64,000 nt of DNA, taken from NCBI RefSeq assembly GCF_022919215.1, contig NZ_CP095046.1, forward strand, positions 4,578,501 through 4,642,500, read 5' to 3'. A model generated the notes under the pieces. The model had not been told where the DNA came from, made no database searches, and was given only the letters and a program-made list of their open reading frames with translations. The stretch is from Hymenobacter cellulosilyticus. GTDB taxonomy: Bacteria > Bacteroidota > Bacteroidia > Cytophagales > Hymenobacteraceae. Positions 1 to 8,714 of this stretch are shown one piece after another; the first letter of the stretch is position 1, and each line of letters begins with the position of its first letter. A program made the translations under genes and the position numbers.

Positions 1-242
1 GCGTCACAAGCCCATTCGAAGCTGCTGTCGATAAAGCTGGCGTAGGTGTCAATTCCGAGTTCCTTGTAGTGCTTGTACTCACGCCTCTCTATCGTTTCAA
101 GTATACCCAGGCACACCCGCATTTCCGTCCGGTGCCGCTCGGTAGAGCAGCAGGGGCATTTTGCAAACTTCTTCTTGGGTCGTTTCATGGGCTCTGAATC
201 CTTGCCAGGCAGTAGTACGGGCCGAGATTGTACTTCCTGCAT
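1..242 (-). CDS. Partial hypothetical protein with Cys-rich knuckle
   Basis: The open frame runs leftward off the window edge, so only the first ~80 residues are visible. The ATG at 242 is preceded by a GAGGAG stretch; an internal ATG at 188 (MKRPKKKFAKCPCC) is an equally plausible start. A lysine/arginine-rich start is followed by a CPCC pair and a downstream Cys, suggesting a small zinc knuckle, then a charged helical stretch (ERREYKHYKELGID). I do not recognise the family. The frame is chosen over the overlapping plus-strand frames because its composition is protein-like and it stays open to the edge. Confidence 0.5.
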   Translation of the reverse strand, partial: MQEVQSRPVLLPGKDSEPMKRPKKKFAKCPCCSTERHRTEMRVCLGILETIERREYKHYKELGIDTYASFIDSSFEWACD

Positions 243-421
243 CTCCTCAGCTCCCGCAAGCACATCATGGTCCTTACGGGAAGGGCGGATTGGCGTTTAC
301 AACGCAGCCGAGAGCCAGTCTTGAAAACTCGCTCCAGCTGACCTTATTTTCCGCTATCTGGAAAGACTTTATCTTTCCTGAAAACCTCGGGCTTGTTAGG
401 TAACTAAAGAGTTTGCTAGAC

Positions 422-1501
422 TTACGTATCAGGTGTATTGATTTTAAACTCCTTATACTCATAGGCATCCATCACCTCGGGAGGGTAGAATTCTTTTAAT
501 TTTGCCAATCTTTCAAAGAAGTGCTTTGGCAATTTTCTGATAGTATTCCCAGATATTTCCAATACCTCAAGCTTCTTAGTGTTCAATATCTCATTTGGTA
601 GCTGAGTCAAAGAATTATTACCTAGTTGTAAGTATCTCAAATTAGGCAAGGAAAATAAACCTATTGGCAGGTGTCGAATGTCGTTATTCCAGACGTTTAT
701 TTCTTCTAAGCCGGTAAGACCAAGCACCGAATTAGGCACAACTTTAAGCCCACACCCTCTTATGCTGATATATTTAAGATGCTTAAATCTACTTATCATT
801 GATAAATCCGCATTGCTTAAATCATTATCATCCAAGTACAATGATTTTATATTACTGAATAACCTCAATTGATCAGGAAGTTTTTTAAGACCACAATCTA
901 TTAAACTAATACTCACTACCGTATCCGGCCTGCTTCTAGCGAGTTTCAAGAAATTATCATAAGACCGTTCCTGATGCAAAATATCAAAAGTATAACTCTT
1001 ATCACGTACTTTAAACTTAAACTTACCAGTTACAGTAATTGTATCCGTCAAATGCTGAATTGAGTCTAGAACAGCTACACTTTTAAAGTATAGTTTACCA
1101 ATAATTGTATCACCAACATTATAATGTCTTTTATTCAATACCATCCGTTGATCTATTGGGGTATAACTACGGTTATAAGTACATCCAAACTCGTTTAGCC
1201 TTAGGTAAAATTTGCCTTTATTCATCTTAATTACTAATTTCTTAGTTGTCATAATACCACTACTGCTAAATAGCATAATTGTATCATTGTATATTTTACA
1301 AAACCCATCTGCATCACGAATGCATCTTTTATACATGCCTTGCATTGTGCTTTGTTTTATTGAAAGGCTATCTTCTACTCCTTTTATTAAACTTGTATCA
1401 AACGTATAATTATTGTCAAGCACTTTACCTGCCTCCCTATTTTGCAGGCAGGAACTCAAGAACCAAATACCAAGAGATAGTATTAGTACATGTATCTTCA
1501 T
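422..1501 (-). CDS. Leucine-rich-repeat lipoprotein, AT-rich
   Basis: This is an exported lipoprotein of about 359 residues. The start at 1501 (MKIHVLILSLGIWFLSSC) gives a clean lipoprotein signal with lipobox LSSC; an ATG at 1519 adds six residues. The first ~190 residues are not recognised. Roughly residues 200-340 form five or six leucine-rich repeats of about 23 residues (LKYISIRGCGLKVVP, LRYLQLGNNSLTQLP, LEVLEISGNTIRKLP), the pattern of surface-exposed binding scaffolds. The gene is far richer in A and T than anything else in the window, and codon choice differs from its neighbours, which suggests recent acquisition. Its ligand cannot be read from the sequence. Confidence 0.85.
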   Translation of the reverse strand: MKIHVLILSLGIWFLSSCLQNREAGKVLDNNYTFDTSLIKGVEDSLSIKQSTMQGMYKRCIRDADGFCKIYNDTIMLFSSSGIMTTKKLVIKMNKGKFYLRLNEFGCTYNRSYTPIDQRMVLNKRHYNVGDTIIGKLYFKSVAVLDSIQHLTDTITVTGKFKFKVRDKSYTFDILHQERSYDNFLKLARSRPDTVVSISLIDCGLKKLPDQLRLFSNIKSLYLDDNDLSNADLSMISRFKHLKYISIRGCGLKVVPNSVLGLTGLEEINVWNNDIRHLPIGLFSLPNLRYLQLGNNSLTQLPNEILNTKKLEVLEISGNTIRKLPKHFFERLAKLKEFYPPEVMDAYEYKEFKINTPDT

Positions 1502-1640
1502 AAATTGCGAACTGAGCATTCTTTATGTTTATATAAGCTGCAGCAAATTAACCAATAAGTCATTAGTCTTATTGTCTTTACTTGGTCAACAGTATACAAT
1601 TTGTGTCACCTGCCTTGTAATTCCCTAGTTTGGGTAGGAT

Positions 1641-2063
1641 GCTATTTATTATAAGCTCAAAAAAGAAGCTGACCGCCTGCGCTTCTTTCCCGGCGGCAAC
1701 TCGGAATACCACCAGGCCAGCCGCGCCACCTGGCCCGGCCTGCTCGAGCGCCTCGATACGGCCTTCACCGACCTGGGCGGCGCCTTCGACCCCGACGTGA
1801 AGGCCACCTATAGTCAGCACCGGCAGGCGCTGCTTTCGGCCCTAGCTACCCAGAGCGGGCAGAAAAAGCAGGTTACCGACGCCAAGCTAGGCAGCGTGGC
1901 CGAGCGGGCTCTGCTCACGCGCCAGCTCGCGCGCAACGCCCGCACCCTGAGTCTGGCCTTTGAGGAGCAGCCCGAGGAAGCCGCATCGGATTTCGACAAG
2001 AAGTACTTCAACCAGCACAAGGCCACTACAGCAAAGGAGGCCAGCCCCAAGCCTACTGTCTAA
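1641..2063 (+). pseudogene. Headless remnant of a hypothetical protein
   Basis: An in-frame, high-GC coding stretch begins right after a TAG at 1638-1640 (DAIYYKLKKEADRLRFFPGG) and runs to the TAA at 2061-2063 with no ATG. The only usable initiator is a GTG at 1797, which would discard a well-composed N-terminal 50 residues. The downstream part is a Lys/Gln/Ala-rich helical protein (VKATYSQHRQALLSALATQ). The junction with the AT-rich LRR gene lies just upstream, so the 5' end was probably lost when that segment arrived. Family unknown. Confidence 0.45.
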
Positions 2064-2090
2064 GGCAGGTTAGCCAGGTCTGAGAAACAG

Positions 2091-2127
2091 AAACGGCCCC
2101 GGTTGCGCAAAGCAGCCGGGGCCGTTT
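2091..2127. terminator. Bidirectional hairpin terminator
   Basis: A 12-bp G/C-rich stem (AAACGGCCCCGG pairing with CCGGGGCCGTTT) with a 13-base loop sits between two convergent genes. Confidence 0.7.
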
Positions 2128-2175
2128 GGGTTAGGCGCTGCTTATTCAGACGCGGGGCAAACGTTGATTTTCAGC

Positions 2176-2655
2176 TTACGGTCCGTCACCGTTATTTAAC
2201 CGGCTGATGATAAACTCATCATCTGCCGTAGCGCCCCAGCTGGCAATAGGATATAGAGCCGAATTGACAATGACAAAGAAAGCCTGGCCTTTGAAGCTGG
2301 CAACAATTTCCTGAAGCTCAGCTGCCTTTCGACCTTGATACATCAGCCTGGCATTCACAGGCAATGTCACCAGCAGATATTCCCTTTTTGCTTCCGCTAC
2401 AATTTTCTGGCTTTTTATAATACCCCATCCCAATTCCTGGTTTTCTTCCAGGTTATTAGGTACAAAGGCAAGCAGAATCAATCGGTTATCAGAAGTGCTC
2501 TTGGATTTTGGGTATTGCTCCAAGCAGTGCTGGGCACTCTCAATAGTTCTGTATGTCTGGGCACAACAATCACAGATTTTCGGGCGTCGTATGTTAAGAA
2601 TACCACAGCTTTGCAAAAGGAAAAGCAGCGTCCAAAGACTAAGTAAACGCCTCAT
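2176..2655 (-). CDS. Hypothetical lipoprotein
   Basis: 159 residues with an N-terminal lipoprotein signal (MRRLLSLWTLLFLLQSCG) whose lipobox is LQSC. A CDCC motif near residue 30 is followed by a helical segment; the C-terminal half (GQAFFVIVNSALYPIASW) alternates hydrophobic strands and helices in a way that resembles a thioredoxin-like fold, but no CxxC active site is present. That resemblance is weak, so I leave the function open. It is a single gene with a shared terminator downstream. Confidence 0.7.
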   Translation of the reverse strand: MRRLLSLWTLLFLLQSCGILNIRRPKICDCCAQTYRTIESAQHCLEQYPKSKSTSDNRLILLAFVPNNLEENQELGWGIIKSQKIVAEAKREYLLVTLPVNARLMYQGRKAAELQEIVASFKGQAFFVIVNSALYPIASWGATADDEFIISRLNNGDGP

Positions 2656-2776
2656 ACAAACGAATCAGTACCCGAGTTTAGGGTGGCAAGGACTAGGTCT
2701 GCTGTCCCTTCTGCGGCACAGCAGTTCTGGTCCGAAAATGCGGAAGTAGTCGGGGCAGCCGGGCCGGGCAGGGCGG

Positions 2777-3373
2777 CTAGTGCATGCAGCCCACGTAGAT
2801 GTTGGATTTTATTTTAAACGGCTTGCCCGGGGCTTTGCCCAGCGCGGCCAGGGCGCTGTCGGCGGTGGCTTCCTGCTCGTAGATGCCGGTGACCAGGGCC
2901 AGGGTGTGCGGGCCGGCCTGGTCCTTATACTGGCTCAGATACTCCAGGCTCAGGGAATGGGACGGAAAGCGGCGGGGGTAATACTCGCCGGCGTACATCT
3001 CGTCCTCATCGTTTTCGGGCACGATAATGCGGTTTTTCTCGACGTTGAAATACCGGCCCATCGTATCAATGCTCAGGGTGAGCTGCTGGCTCAGTCCCAG
3101 CATCCGGCTCCGCAGTGCCGGGTACGAGCGGCTAGTATCGGCCACGACCACGAAGTAGGTGGCGTAGCCGGCGTTGGCGCTGTCGGCCGAAATACCTTCG
3201 GGCTCCTCCTCTACCGGGGCCACGGAGGGCACGACCGGTTTAGGCGAAGCCACTGCCTGTTGCACTTCTACCACGGGAGCCTCGGCCACGGGTGCGGAGG
3301 CCGGCGACGACTGGCAGGCGAAAAGGAGCACTGGAGCCAGCCGCAGTGAGTAAGTCAGCAAGCGTGTATGCAT
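2777..3373 (-). CDS. Hypothetical lipoprotein
   Basis: 198 residues. The start is the ATG at 3373 because it places a signal with lipobox LLFAC at the N-terminus (MHTRLLTYSLRLAPVLLFAC); the longer frame to 3520 adds an unlikely Trp/Pro-rich leader. A Pro/Ala/Val-rich linker (residues ~22-60) precedes a globular part (YATYFVVVADTSRSYPALRS) that alternates beta and alpha and could be SPOR-like, but the match is only impressionistic. The protein is probably anchored in a membrane and faces the periplasm. Confidence 0.7.
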   Translation of the reverse strand: MHTRLLTYSLRLAPVLLFACQSSPASAPVAEAPVVEVQQAVASPKPVVPSVAPVEEEPEGISADSANAGYATYFVVVADTSRSYPALRSRMLGLSQQLTLSIDTMGRYFNVEKNRIIVPENDEDEMYAGEYYPRRFPSHSLSLEYLSQYKDQAGPHTLALVTGIYEQEATADSALAALGKAPGKPFKIKSNIYVGCMH

Positions 3374-3482
3374 AGGGAGGAAGTAGTCAGGGGCAGTTTT
3401 TTGGCAAGAATTGGCGGCGTAAAATAGCCAATACGGGATATATCGGCGTCGTTCGGGGTAGACTGCGGTTGTCGGGCCTGCT

Positions 3483-4064
3483 TTATAAGGGTCCCACGGC
3501 CAGGGAAACTTCCACGGCAACCTTATTTCCGGTCAGTTTTCTGACCTGGTCGATGGTTAGGAAGCGGCGCATATTCTCGTCGCCAAACTCAATTTCCGCG
3601 TTGAGCGTGAGCGGCTCGGCCGCACTTTTGGCGTGCCGACTGGTATACGTCCGCAAAGCTTTGATGGCGGCGGCAATATTCATGGGAGCGTTAATTCCCG
3701 GCTGGGCTTCGGCCAGCAGTTGGGCAGCGTTCCGAAACCAGGCTTCCAGGGCCGCCGGACTTTGCCGGAACCGGGTGGTCGTGAAACGGAAACGCAGCAC
3801 GTAATACTCGCAGCCCTCATGCCGGATGGTCAGCTGGTCGCCGGAGGGCAGCACCACTGTTTCCAGGCCCGAATGCTTATCGGGCAGCAGGCGGAAGGTG
3901 GTGCGGGAAAAGATTTTCCGGCGCACTACGGGCTCGGCGGCCCCACGGGGGCAGTCCTCATCGTGCCCCCGGGGCACGGTGGGAAAATAAGGCGGGGAAA
4001 TGACTTCAGAAAAGCCCAGCAGGCTCCCGAGCACCAGGCCCAGACTACCACCAATACGCAGCAT
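3483..4064 (-). CDS. Hypothetical exported protein
   Basis: 193 residues from the ATG at 4064, which gives a hydrophobic N-terminal segment (MLRIGGSLGLVLGSLLGFSE); an upstream frame to 4205 has no signal and looks spurious. The body has mixed alpha/beta character with a strand pair (CEYYVLRFRFTTTRFRQ) and a long helix (PMNIAAAIKALRTY). The C-terminal segment (FLTIDQVRKLTGNKVAVEVS) is regular. I do not recognise the family. Confidence 0.6.
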   Translation of the reverse strand: MLRIGGSLGLVLGSLLGFSEVISPPYFPTVPRGHDEDCPRGAAEPVVRRKIFSRTTFRLLPDKHSGLETVVLPSGDQLTIRHEGCEYYVLRFRFTTTRFRQSPAALEAWFRNAAQLLAEAQPGINAPMNIAAAIKALRTYTSRHAKSAAEPLTLNAEIEFGDENMRRFLTIDQVRKLTGNKVAVEVSLAVGPL

Positions 4065-4320
4065 AAGAATAGCACAGAATGACTGGCCGCAGTGCATCGG
4101 CAAGCCGGCCCCGGAAGCACTGGCGGAAGGTATTGAAATTGCCGAAAGGACGCGGGATTTGCGTGCGTTATCAAAGTCGATGAGCGGATTTAGGCGCAAT
4201 GGCAAAGTGCTGGCTTAAAGCGCCGGCAACTACTTCTGCTTTTTTCCCAAAGGGCCTACAAAAGTCAGAAACAGGAATCGTTGGAATTGACCAGACAGGA
4301 GTCTTATAGGCGCAGAAAGA

Positions 4321-4872
4321 TCAGTGCCACCCTAATTCGATTAGCTTGTGCCCTACAAGCTGCAGGCGCTGCTCCACGGATAGGTCGCCCCGTAGTTCCA
4401 GTACGGGACAAGTAACCTGGGTAAGCCAGCTGTTATGATTTGCTAGCGTACGATGCCCGCCGCTGGAATTATCGTCATATCCTGCCGCCCACGCCAGAAA
4501 TGCATGGTACTGGGCGGCGCGGGCTGGTTCTGTGGCTATCTTGCTACCGTAGCGCTCCTGCTCCCGCTGTTGCAAACGGCTTAGGCGCAGGGCCGGGGGG
4601 AGCCAGAGAAAGATAACCAGATCAAAGGCCGTTAGCCACTGGTCGCCCCACCCGACCAAAGAGCCGCCCAGAATCCAACGGGGCTGCTGGCTCAACTCTT
4701 GGCTAAGGGCGGCATTGCGCGCATACGCGGGACGCCGCTTGGTAAAGGGAGGCTCGGATACCACCCAAAAATACTCGTCACTATCAAAATAGCGGACGCC
4801 AAGCGCCTCACCAAGTGCCTTGCCTAAGGTGGTGACACCGGAGCCGGAAGCTCCGACAATGTGTAGTTTCAT
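4321..4872 (-). CDS. P-loop nucleoside/adenylate-kinase-like protein
   Basis: 183 residues. The start at 4872 puts the P-loop at the very N-terminus (MKLHIVGASGSGVTTLGKAL), as usual in adenylate-kinase-like and DNA-topology-modulation (FlaR-like) proteins; the ATG at 4932 would add 20 residues of poor composition. Walker A is GASGSGVT. The DSDEYFW segment marks the substrate side, and the Arg-rich lid region (RLSRLQQREQERYG) resembles the LID of small-molecule kinases. The expected role is an NTP-dependent phosphotransferase acting on an unknown nucleoside or small molecule in the cytoplasm. Confidence 0.8.
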   Translation of the reverse strand: MKLHIVGASGSGVTTLGKALGEALGVRYFDSDEYFWVVSEPPFTKRRPAYARNAALSQELSQQPRWILGGSLVGWGDQWLTAFDLVIFLWLPPALRLSRLQQREQERYGSKIATEPARAAQYHAFLAWAAGYDDNSSGGHRTLANHNSWLTQVTCPVLELRGDLSVEQRLQLVGHKLIELGWH

Positions 4873-5052
4873 AGCGGCATAAGTACAGCTCTCAACAACA
4901 TTCTTCCTAGCCCGGAAGACTTCATTATCCACTTAATCTTTTCCGAATTATCTGCCGGGGCGGGGTAAGCAATGCTTCTGACGACCCGGAAGCCAGAAAC
5001 ATTGCGCTCCTGCTAACGCCTGATAAACCCGGCAGCTTTGCCCGGTCCCTCC

Positions 5053-5060
5053 TACCTTTG
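5053..5060 (+). promoter_or_regulatory. Candidate -7 box TACCTTTG
   Basis: It matches the Bacteroidota -7 consensus TAnnTTTG, 33 bases before the ATG of the barrel protein at 5093. A TTTG at 5037 lies closer than the usual -33 spacing, so only the -7 element is convincing. Confidence 0.45.
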
Positions 5061-5092
5061 CTGCTCACCACAGCCACCCGGCTGGGCTATTC

Positions 5093-5821
5093 ATGACGTT
5101 TCGCTACCTGCTTTGCTTGGTCTTTCTGCTGGGTTTTCTGCTGCCGGTCTGCGCCCAGAAGGCCGATACCACCATCATCCGCTACAGCGGGCAGCTGGCG
5201 GGGCAATACTCGGCCGGGGGCGTCAACCGCACCCTGTTCTCGACCAGTCACTCGGCCACGCTGCTGCGGGGCCTGCACTTCGGCGCCCCCGTGACGGGCA
5301 GCTTTTTGTTTGGCAAGCAGGACAAGCGGCTCAAGGAGCGGGAATGGCTCTTCAACGCTACGCCCTACTACTGGAAAGGACGGTTCCGCCTCTACGGCAT
5401 CGGGGGCTATGAACGCAGCAACCTGCGGGGCATCAACAACCGCTACCAGCTGGGCGCCGGGCCGGGCTGGGCGTTTTACTCCGACTCCCTGGGCCGGGAA
5501 GTGGCGGTAAGTAATTTGCTGATCCGGGAAGCTACCTACTTCGAGGGCGGCACAGAGCGGCTGGTGTCGCGCAGCTCCACGCGGCTGAAAGTGGTGTATT
5601 CCTACCGGGTGTTTGCCCTCAACTCCACCACGCTCTACCAGCCCAATCTGGCCAACTTCACCGACTACCGCGCCACCCAGCTCACCACCCTGGCGTTGCG
5701 TTTCAGCCCCCGTTTCGCTCTTACGGGCACCTACACCTACACCTTCGAAAGCCGGGTACTCGAAGGCAAGCCCACCGACAACACCAACGTGACGGTAGGC
5801 GTGACTTTCAGCACCAAGTAA
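5093..5821 (+). CDS. DUF481-type outer-membrane beta-barrel protein
   Basis: 242 residues with a Sec signal peptide ending ..VCAQ (MTFRYLLCLVFLLGFLLPVC). The mature part consists of repeated amphipathic strands ending in aromatic residues (YSGQLAGQYSAGGVNRTL, WKGRFRLYGIGGYERSN, FALTGTYTYTFESRV) and closes with NVTVGVTFSTK, the alternation expected of a small outer-membrane barrel of the DUF481 type. These proteins are common singletons in Bacteroidota with no settled role. Confidence 0.75.
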   Translation: MTFRYLLCLVFLLGFLLPVCAQKADTTIIRYSGQLAGQYSAGGVNRTLFSTSHSATLLRGLHFGAPVTGSFLFGKQDKRLKEREWLFNATPYYWKGRFRLYGIGGYERSNLRGINNRYQLGAGPGWAFYSDSLGREVAVSNLLIREATYFEGGTERLVSRSSTRLKVVYSYRVFALNSTTLYQPNLANFTDYRATQLTTLALRFSPRFALTGTYTYTFESRVLEGKPTDNTNVTVGVTFSTK

Positions 5822-5844
5822 AAATAGCGCACGGCCTTTTTGGC

Positions 5845-6540
5845 TTAGAGGGCCAGCCGCCGCAGGGTGGGCACGCCCTGCCATTGCGCCAGGGGCTTGC
5901 CGGTGGCATCAAACAGACTCAGTTCGGCCTTATCGGCGTCGGAGCCGAGGCCGACCAGAATCGAGAAGTTGCGCGTGGGCGTTTCGCCCAGGTATTCGGT
6001 GGCCCCGTAGGAAACCTGGCTTTCGGTGTCCTCGGGCACTTCGGCCGCCAGCAGGAAGCCCGGATTTAGGGTAGCCACGCCTTCCTCGTGCAGCGGGCCG
6101 CTTTTGCCGCCCAGTACCTCGGCCGCAAACCGAATGCTGGTATAGTTCAGGCGCGTTACGGTCAGGGTAACCGTTTGGGCGCCTTGCCGGCCGCTGTAGG
6201 TCACGGGCTTGCCGGCGGGCAGGTCGGTAGGAAAGTCGGCGGTGCCAAATCCCTCCATCACCAGCGTCTTGCCCTTCACCTGATACTCTTGTTTGCCGGT
6301 CACGTCCCGCAGCGCCTTCACAAACTCCGGCGACAAGCCCGTGGAGTCGGTCGGGGCCGTAGCTCCGGAAGCGGCCGAGTCGGGGGCCGGCGGCGGGGCC
6401 GGGGCAGTATCGGCGGCCACGGTCAGGGGCTTTTCCGGCGCAGTGGCCGCCTGGTCGTTGTTCTTCTTAGACGAGCAGGCGGCCAGCACGCTCAAACTCA
6501 ACACGGTGCCCCAAATGGCAGGACGAAACAGGAAAGACAC
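5845..6540 (-). CDS. Hypothetical lipoprotein
   Basis: 231 residues. The signal (MSFLFRPAIWGTVLSLSVLA) ends in lipobox LAAC, followed by a Lys/Asn then Ala/Pro-rich tether (residues ~25-75). The folded part contains strand-rich segments (KTLVMEGFGTADFPTDL, AQTVTLTVTRLNYTSIRF). It converges on the barrel gene at 5093 with only 23 bases between the two stops. No recognised domain. Confidence 0.75.
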   Translation of the reverse strand: MSFLFRPAIWGTVLSLSVLAACSSKKNNDQAATAPEKPLTVAADTAPAPPPAPDSAASGATAPTDSTGLSPEFVKALRDVTGKQEYQVKGKTLVMEGFGTADFPTDLPAGKPVTYSGRQGAQTVTLTVTRLNYTSIRFAAEVLGGKSGPLHEEGVATLNPGFLLAAEVPEDTESQVSYGATEYLGETPTRNFSILVGLGSDADKAELSLFDATGKPLAQWQGVPTLRRLAL

Positions 6541-6608
6541 GGGACAGACAGAGTTAGAGAGGAAGAAAGGTGGAAAGAAGCCGCAGCCCGGGCTTTTCCG
6601 GCCGCAAC

Positions 6609-7472
6609 TTACTCATCAAACAGCATTCCCATCCGGCCCATCTGGTAGTCGCGCATGGCTTCCATGATTTCGGTCTGGGTGTTCATGACGTAGGGCCCCT
6701 GCCACACCAGAGGCTCGTGGTAGGGCTGGCCGGTGCAATACAGTACCGTGGCCGCCTCGGTGGCCTGCAGGTCAATAGCGGTGCCCTCAGGCTCAAACTC
6801 CACCAGCGTCCGGCTCCCGACGCCGCGGCCATTCACCGTCAGGTTGCCGCGGAGCACATACAGCAGCACGGTGCGCCCGGGCTCTACCGTGGTCTGGAAC
6901 TGTCCCTCAGCCGCCAGCTCCAGCACGACTGCCTGAATGCCGGTAAGGGAGTCCACGGGGCCCGTGGTGCCCAACAGGCTGCCGGCTACCACCCGCACCC
7001 GGCTCCGGCCGTCGGCCAGTTCCACTTCCGGAACCTGCTCGGTCGTCACGCCCTGGTAGCGGGGCTGGGTGCGCTTGAGGCGAGCCGGCAGGTTTATCCA
7101 GAGCTGCACGTACTCGATGGTGCCGCCCGCCTCGCGCAGCTCCCGGGAAATATTCTCGCTGTGCACAATGCCCAGGCCGGCCGTCATCCACTGCACCCCG
7201 CCGGCCCCCACGACGCCACTGTTGCCCCGCGAATCGTGGTGGCGCACGTCGCCGGCGAAGACGAAGGTCACGGTTTCGAAGCCCCGGTGCGGGTGGGGCG
7301 CAAACGGCAGGCCTCGGCCAGCGGGCTCCAGCGCTTCGGGGCCGGTGTGGTGCAAGAGCAAGAATGGGTCGAGCTGCTCGGCAAAGCGGCTGGGCAGGGG
7401 CTGGTAGGTTGTCAGGTATTCCTGCTCGAGCGGTTCGGCCACAATGCGGCGACGGACGGGCTTTAGGGACAT
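6609..7472 (-). CDS. Pirin family protein
   Basis: 287 residues, the usual length for bicupin pirins. The metal-binding N-terminal cupin carries the family hallmark PHPHRGFETVTFV (residues ~60-72) and a second metal-ligand segment TAGLGIVHSE (~98-107), where His and Glu complete the iron site. The C-terminal cupin (residues ~165-260) lacks a clear metal site, as usual. Characterised relatives act as quercetin 2,3-dioxygenases or redox-responsive regulators; which applies here is unknown. It is transcribed alone, divergently from the sigma-factor operon. Confidence 0.93.
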   Translation of the reverse strand: MSLKPVRRRIVAEPLEQEYLTTYQPLPSRFAEQLDPFLLLHHTGPEALEPAGRGLPFAPHPHRGFETVTFVFAGDVRHHDSRGNSGVVGAGGVQWMTAGLGIVHSENISRELREAGGTIEYVQLWINLPARLKRTQPRYQGVTTEQVPEVELADGRSRVRVVAGSLLGTTGPVDSLTGIQAVVLELAAEGQFQTTVEPGRTVLLYVLRGNLTVNGRGVGSRTLVEFEPEGTAIDLQATEAATVLYCTGQPYHEPLVWQGPYVMNTQTEIMEAMRDYQMGRMGMLFDE

Positions 7473-7641
7473 AAAGGCAAGTAATTTTGTCTGGTAGAAA
7501 GCCGGAATGCCCGGTGGGCGGCTCTATGCAGTGCCCAGTCGGACTTTACCCGGCCAACTTTTTTTCGGGTATAAGTAAACCAAACCTAGGGATTCTGCTC
7601 TAACCCGGCACAGCCCCGCCGCTCCTAACCCGCTCCCCTGC

Positions 7642-8193
7642 TTGGAAGACCAGGAAATCCTCGCCAAGTTCGCCGACCCTGCTGCCCGTAACGTGGCCTT
7701 TAATCAGCTGGTGCGCAAGTACCAGTCGAAGATCTATTGGCACGTGCGCAAGATGGTTATCGACCACGACGATGCCGACGACCTGACCCAGGACGTGTTT
7801 GTAAAGGTGTGGAAGCACCTGGGCAATTTCCGCCAGGATGCCTCCCTCTACACCTGGATTTACCGCATTGCTACCAATGAGTGCCTGAACTTTTTGTCGG
7901 CAAAGCGGCGCAAGTTTTTCCTGCCCCTGCACGACGTGGCCGCCGAGCTGACCCAGAAAGTGGAGGCCGACCCCGGCCTGGCCGGCGACGAAATTGAGCG
8001 GCGCCTGCAAAAAGCCATTCTGCGCCTGCCCGACAAGCAGCGGCTGGTGTTCAATATGAAGTACTACGACGAAATAACCTACGAGCAGATGGCCGACATT
8101 ACGGGCACCAGCGTAGGGGCGCTGAAGGCTTCCTACCACCACGCCGTCAAGAAAATCGAGCAATACGTCAACGAAGAGTCCCACCACGATTAA
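7642..8193 (+). CDS. ECF RNA polymerase sigma factor
   Basis: 183 residues. The start is a TTG at 7642 (LEDQEILAKF): no ATG exists between it and the in-frame stop at 7576-7578. Region 2 (LVRKYQSKIYWHVRKMV to DDADDLTQDVFVKVW, residues ~24-58) and region 4 (LPDKQRLVFNMKYYDEITYE and the helix-turn-helix up to residue ~170) are complete and there is no extra domain. It heads a three-gene run with the membrane protein at 8224 and the Spy-like protein at 8715, so it probably responds to an envelope signal. Confidence 0.95.
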   Translation: MEDQEILAKFADPAARNVAFNQLVRKYQSKIYWHVRKMVIDHDDADDLTQDVFVKVWKHLGNFRQDASLYTWIYRIATNECLNFLSAKRRKFFLPLHDVAAELTQKVEADPGLAGDEIERRLQKAILRLPDKQRLVFNMKYYDEITYEQMADITGTSVGALKASYHHAVKKIEQYVNEESHHD

Positions 8194-8223
8194 ACCTCTC
8201 GGCCTGAGCCGTATCTAAGTCCT

Positions 8224-8679
8224 ATGAACACTCCTTTTCGTCTGGATGACCACAAGCGGCGGCCCCAGCCGCTGGCCCCGCCGCCAGCCGACTACTTCGA
8301 GCAGCTGCCCCGCCAGGTAATGGCCCGGGTACAGCCCGCCCCGGGCCGGGAAAGTGCCGTGCTTGGCTGGCTGGCGGCCCTTCCCCTGCCGCTGCGCACG
8401 GCCCTGGCCTCGGCCCTGGTGCTGGGCAGCTTTGCCACGAGCTTTTTCCTGAGCCAGCCCGCCGAAACCGCTGCGTCGGCGCCGGTAGCGTCGTTGGAAA
8501 CCGTGTCGCACACCGAAATGGTCCAGTATCTGCTAGCCAGCGACTCGCGGGTAACGCTCTCCGACCTGGCCGAGCTGCCCGCCGCCGACCCGGCGCTTAC
8601 CGAGAGTTTCCTGCAAGCCTCCCCCGATGAGCTGCAGGATGCCTTGGATGCCCAGCCCGCCGACGACACCTACCTGTAA
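8224..8679 (+). CDS. Single-pass membrane protein, putative anti-sigma partner
   Basis: 151 residues, 30 bases after the sigma factor. The N-terminal ~55 residues are cytoplasmic and Pro-rich. One membrane segment follows (TALASALVLGSFATSFFLSQ, ~residues 58-77), then an acidic Ala-rich extracytoplasmic tail. The topology and position fit an anti-sigma factor or sigma-operon membrane partner, but no zinc anti-sigma motif (HxxxCxxC) is present. The role is therefore inferred from context alone. Confidence 0.7.
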   Translation: MNTPFRLDDHKRRPQPLAPPPADYFEQLPRQVMARVQPAPGRESAVLGWLAALPLPLRTALASALVLGSFATSFFLSQPAETAASAPVASLETVSHTEMVQYLLASDSRVTLSDLAELPAADPALTESFLQASPDELQDALDAQPADDTYL

Positions 8680-8714
8680 TCCTTATTTTGCCGCTCCTTT
8701 TGCACTTCTCTCCC

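Noticed and set aside
274..468. Small minus-strand frame of 64 residues near the left edge
   Set aside because: It overlaps the end of the LRR gene, has poor composition and no motif.
6570..7466. Plus-strand frame of ~298 residues across the pirin gene
   Set aside because: Antisense shadow of the pirin coding sequence; His/Ala/Gly-rich with no family features.
8224..8679. Classical zinc-binding anti-sigma factor
   Set aside because: No HxxxCxxC motif is present; only the position and single membrane span suggest a partner role, so it is labelled putative.
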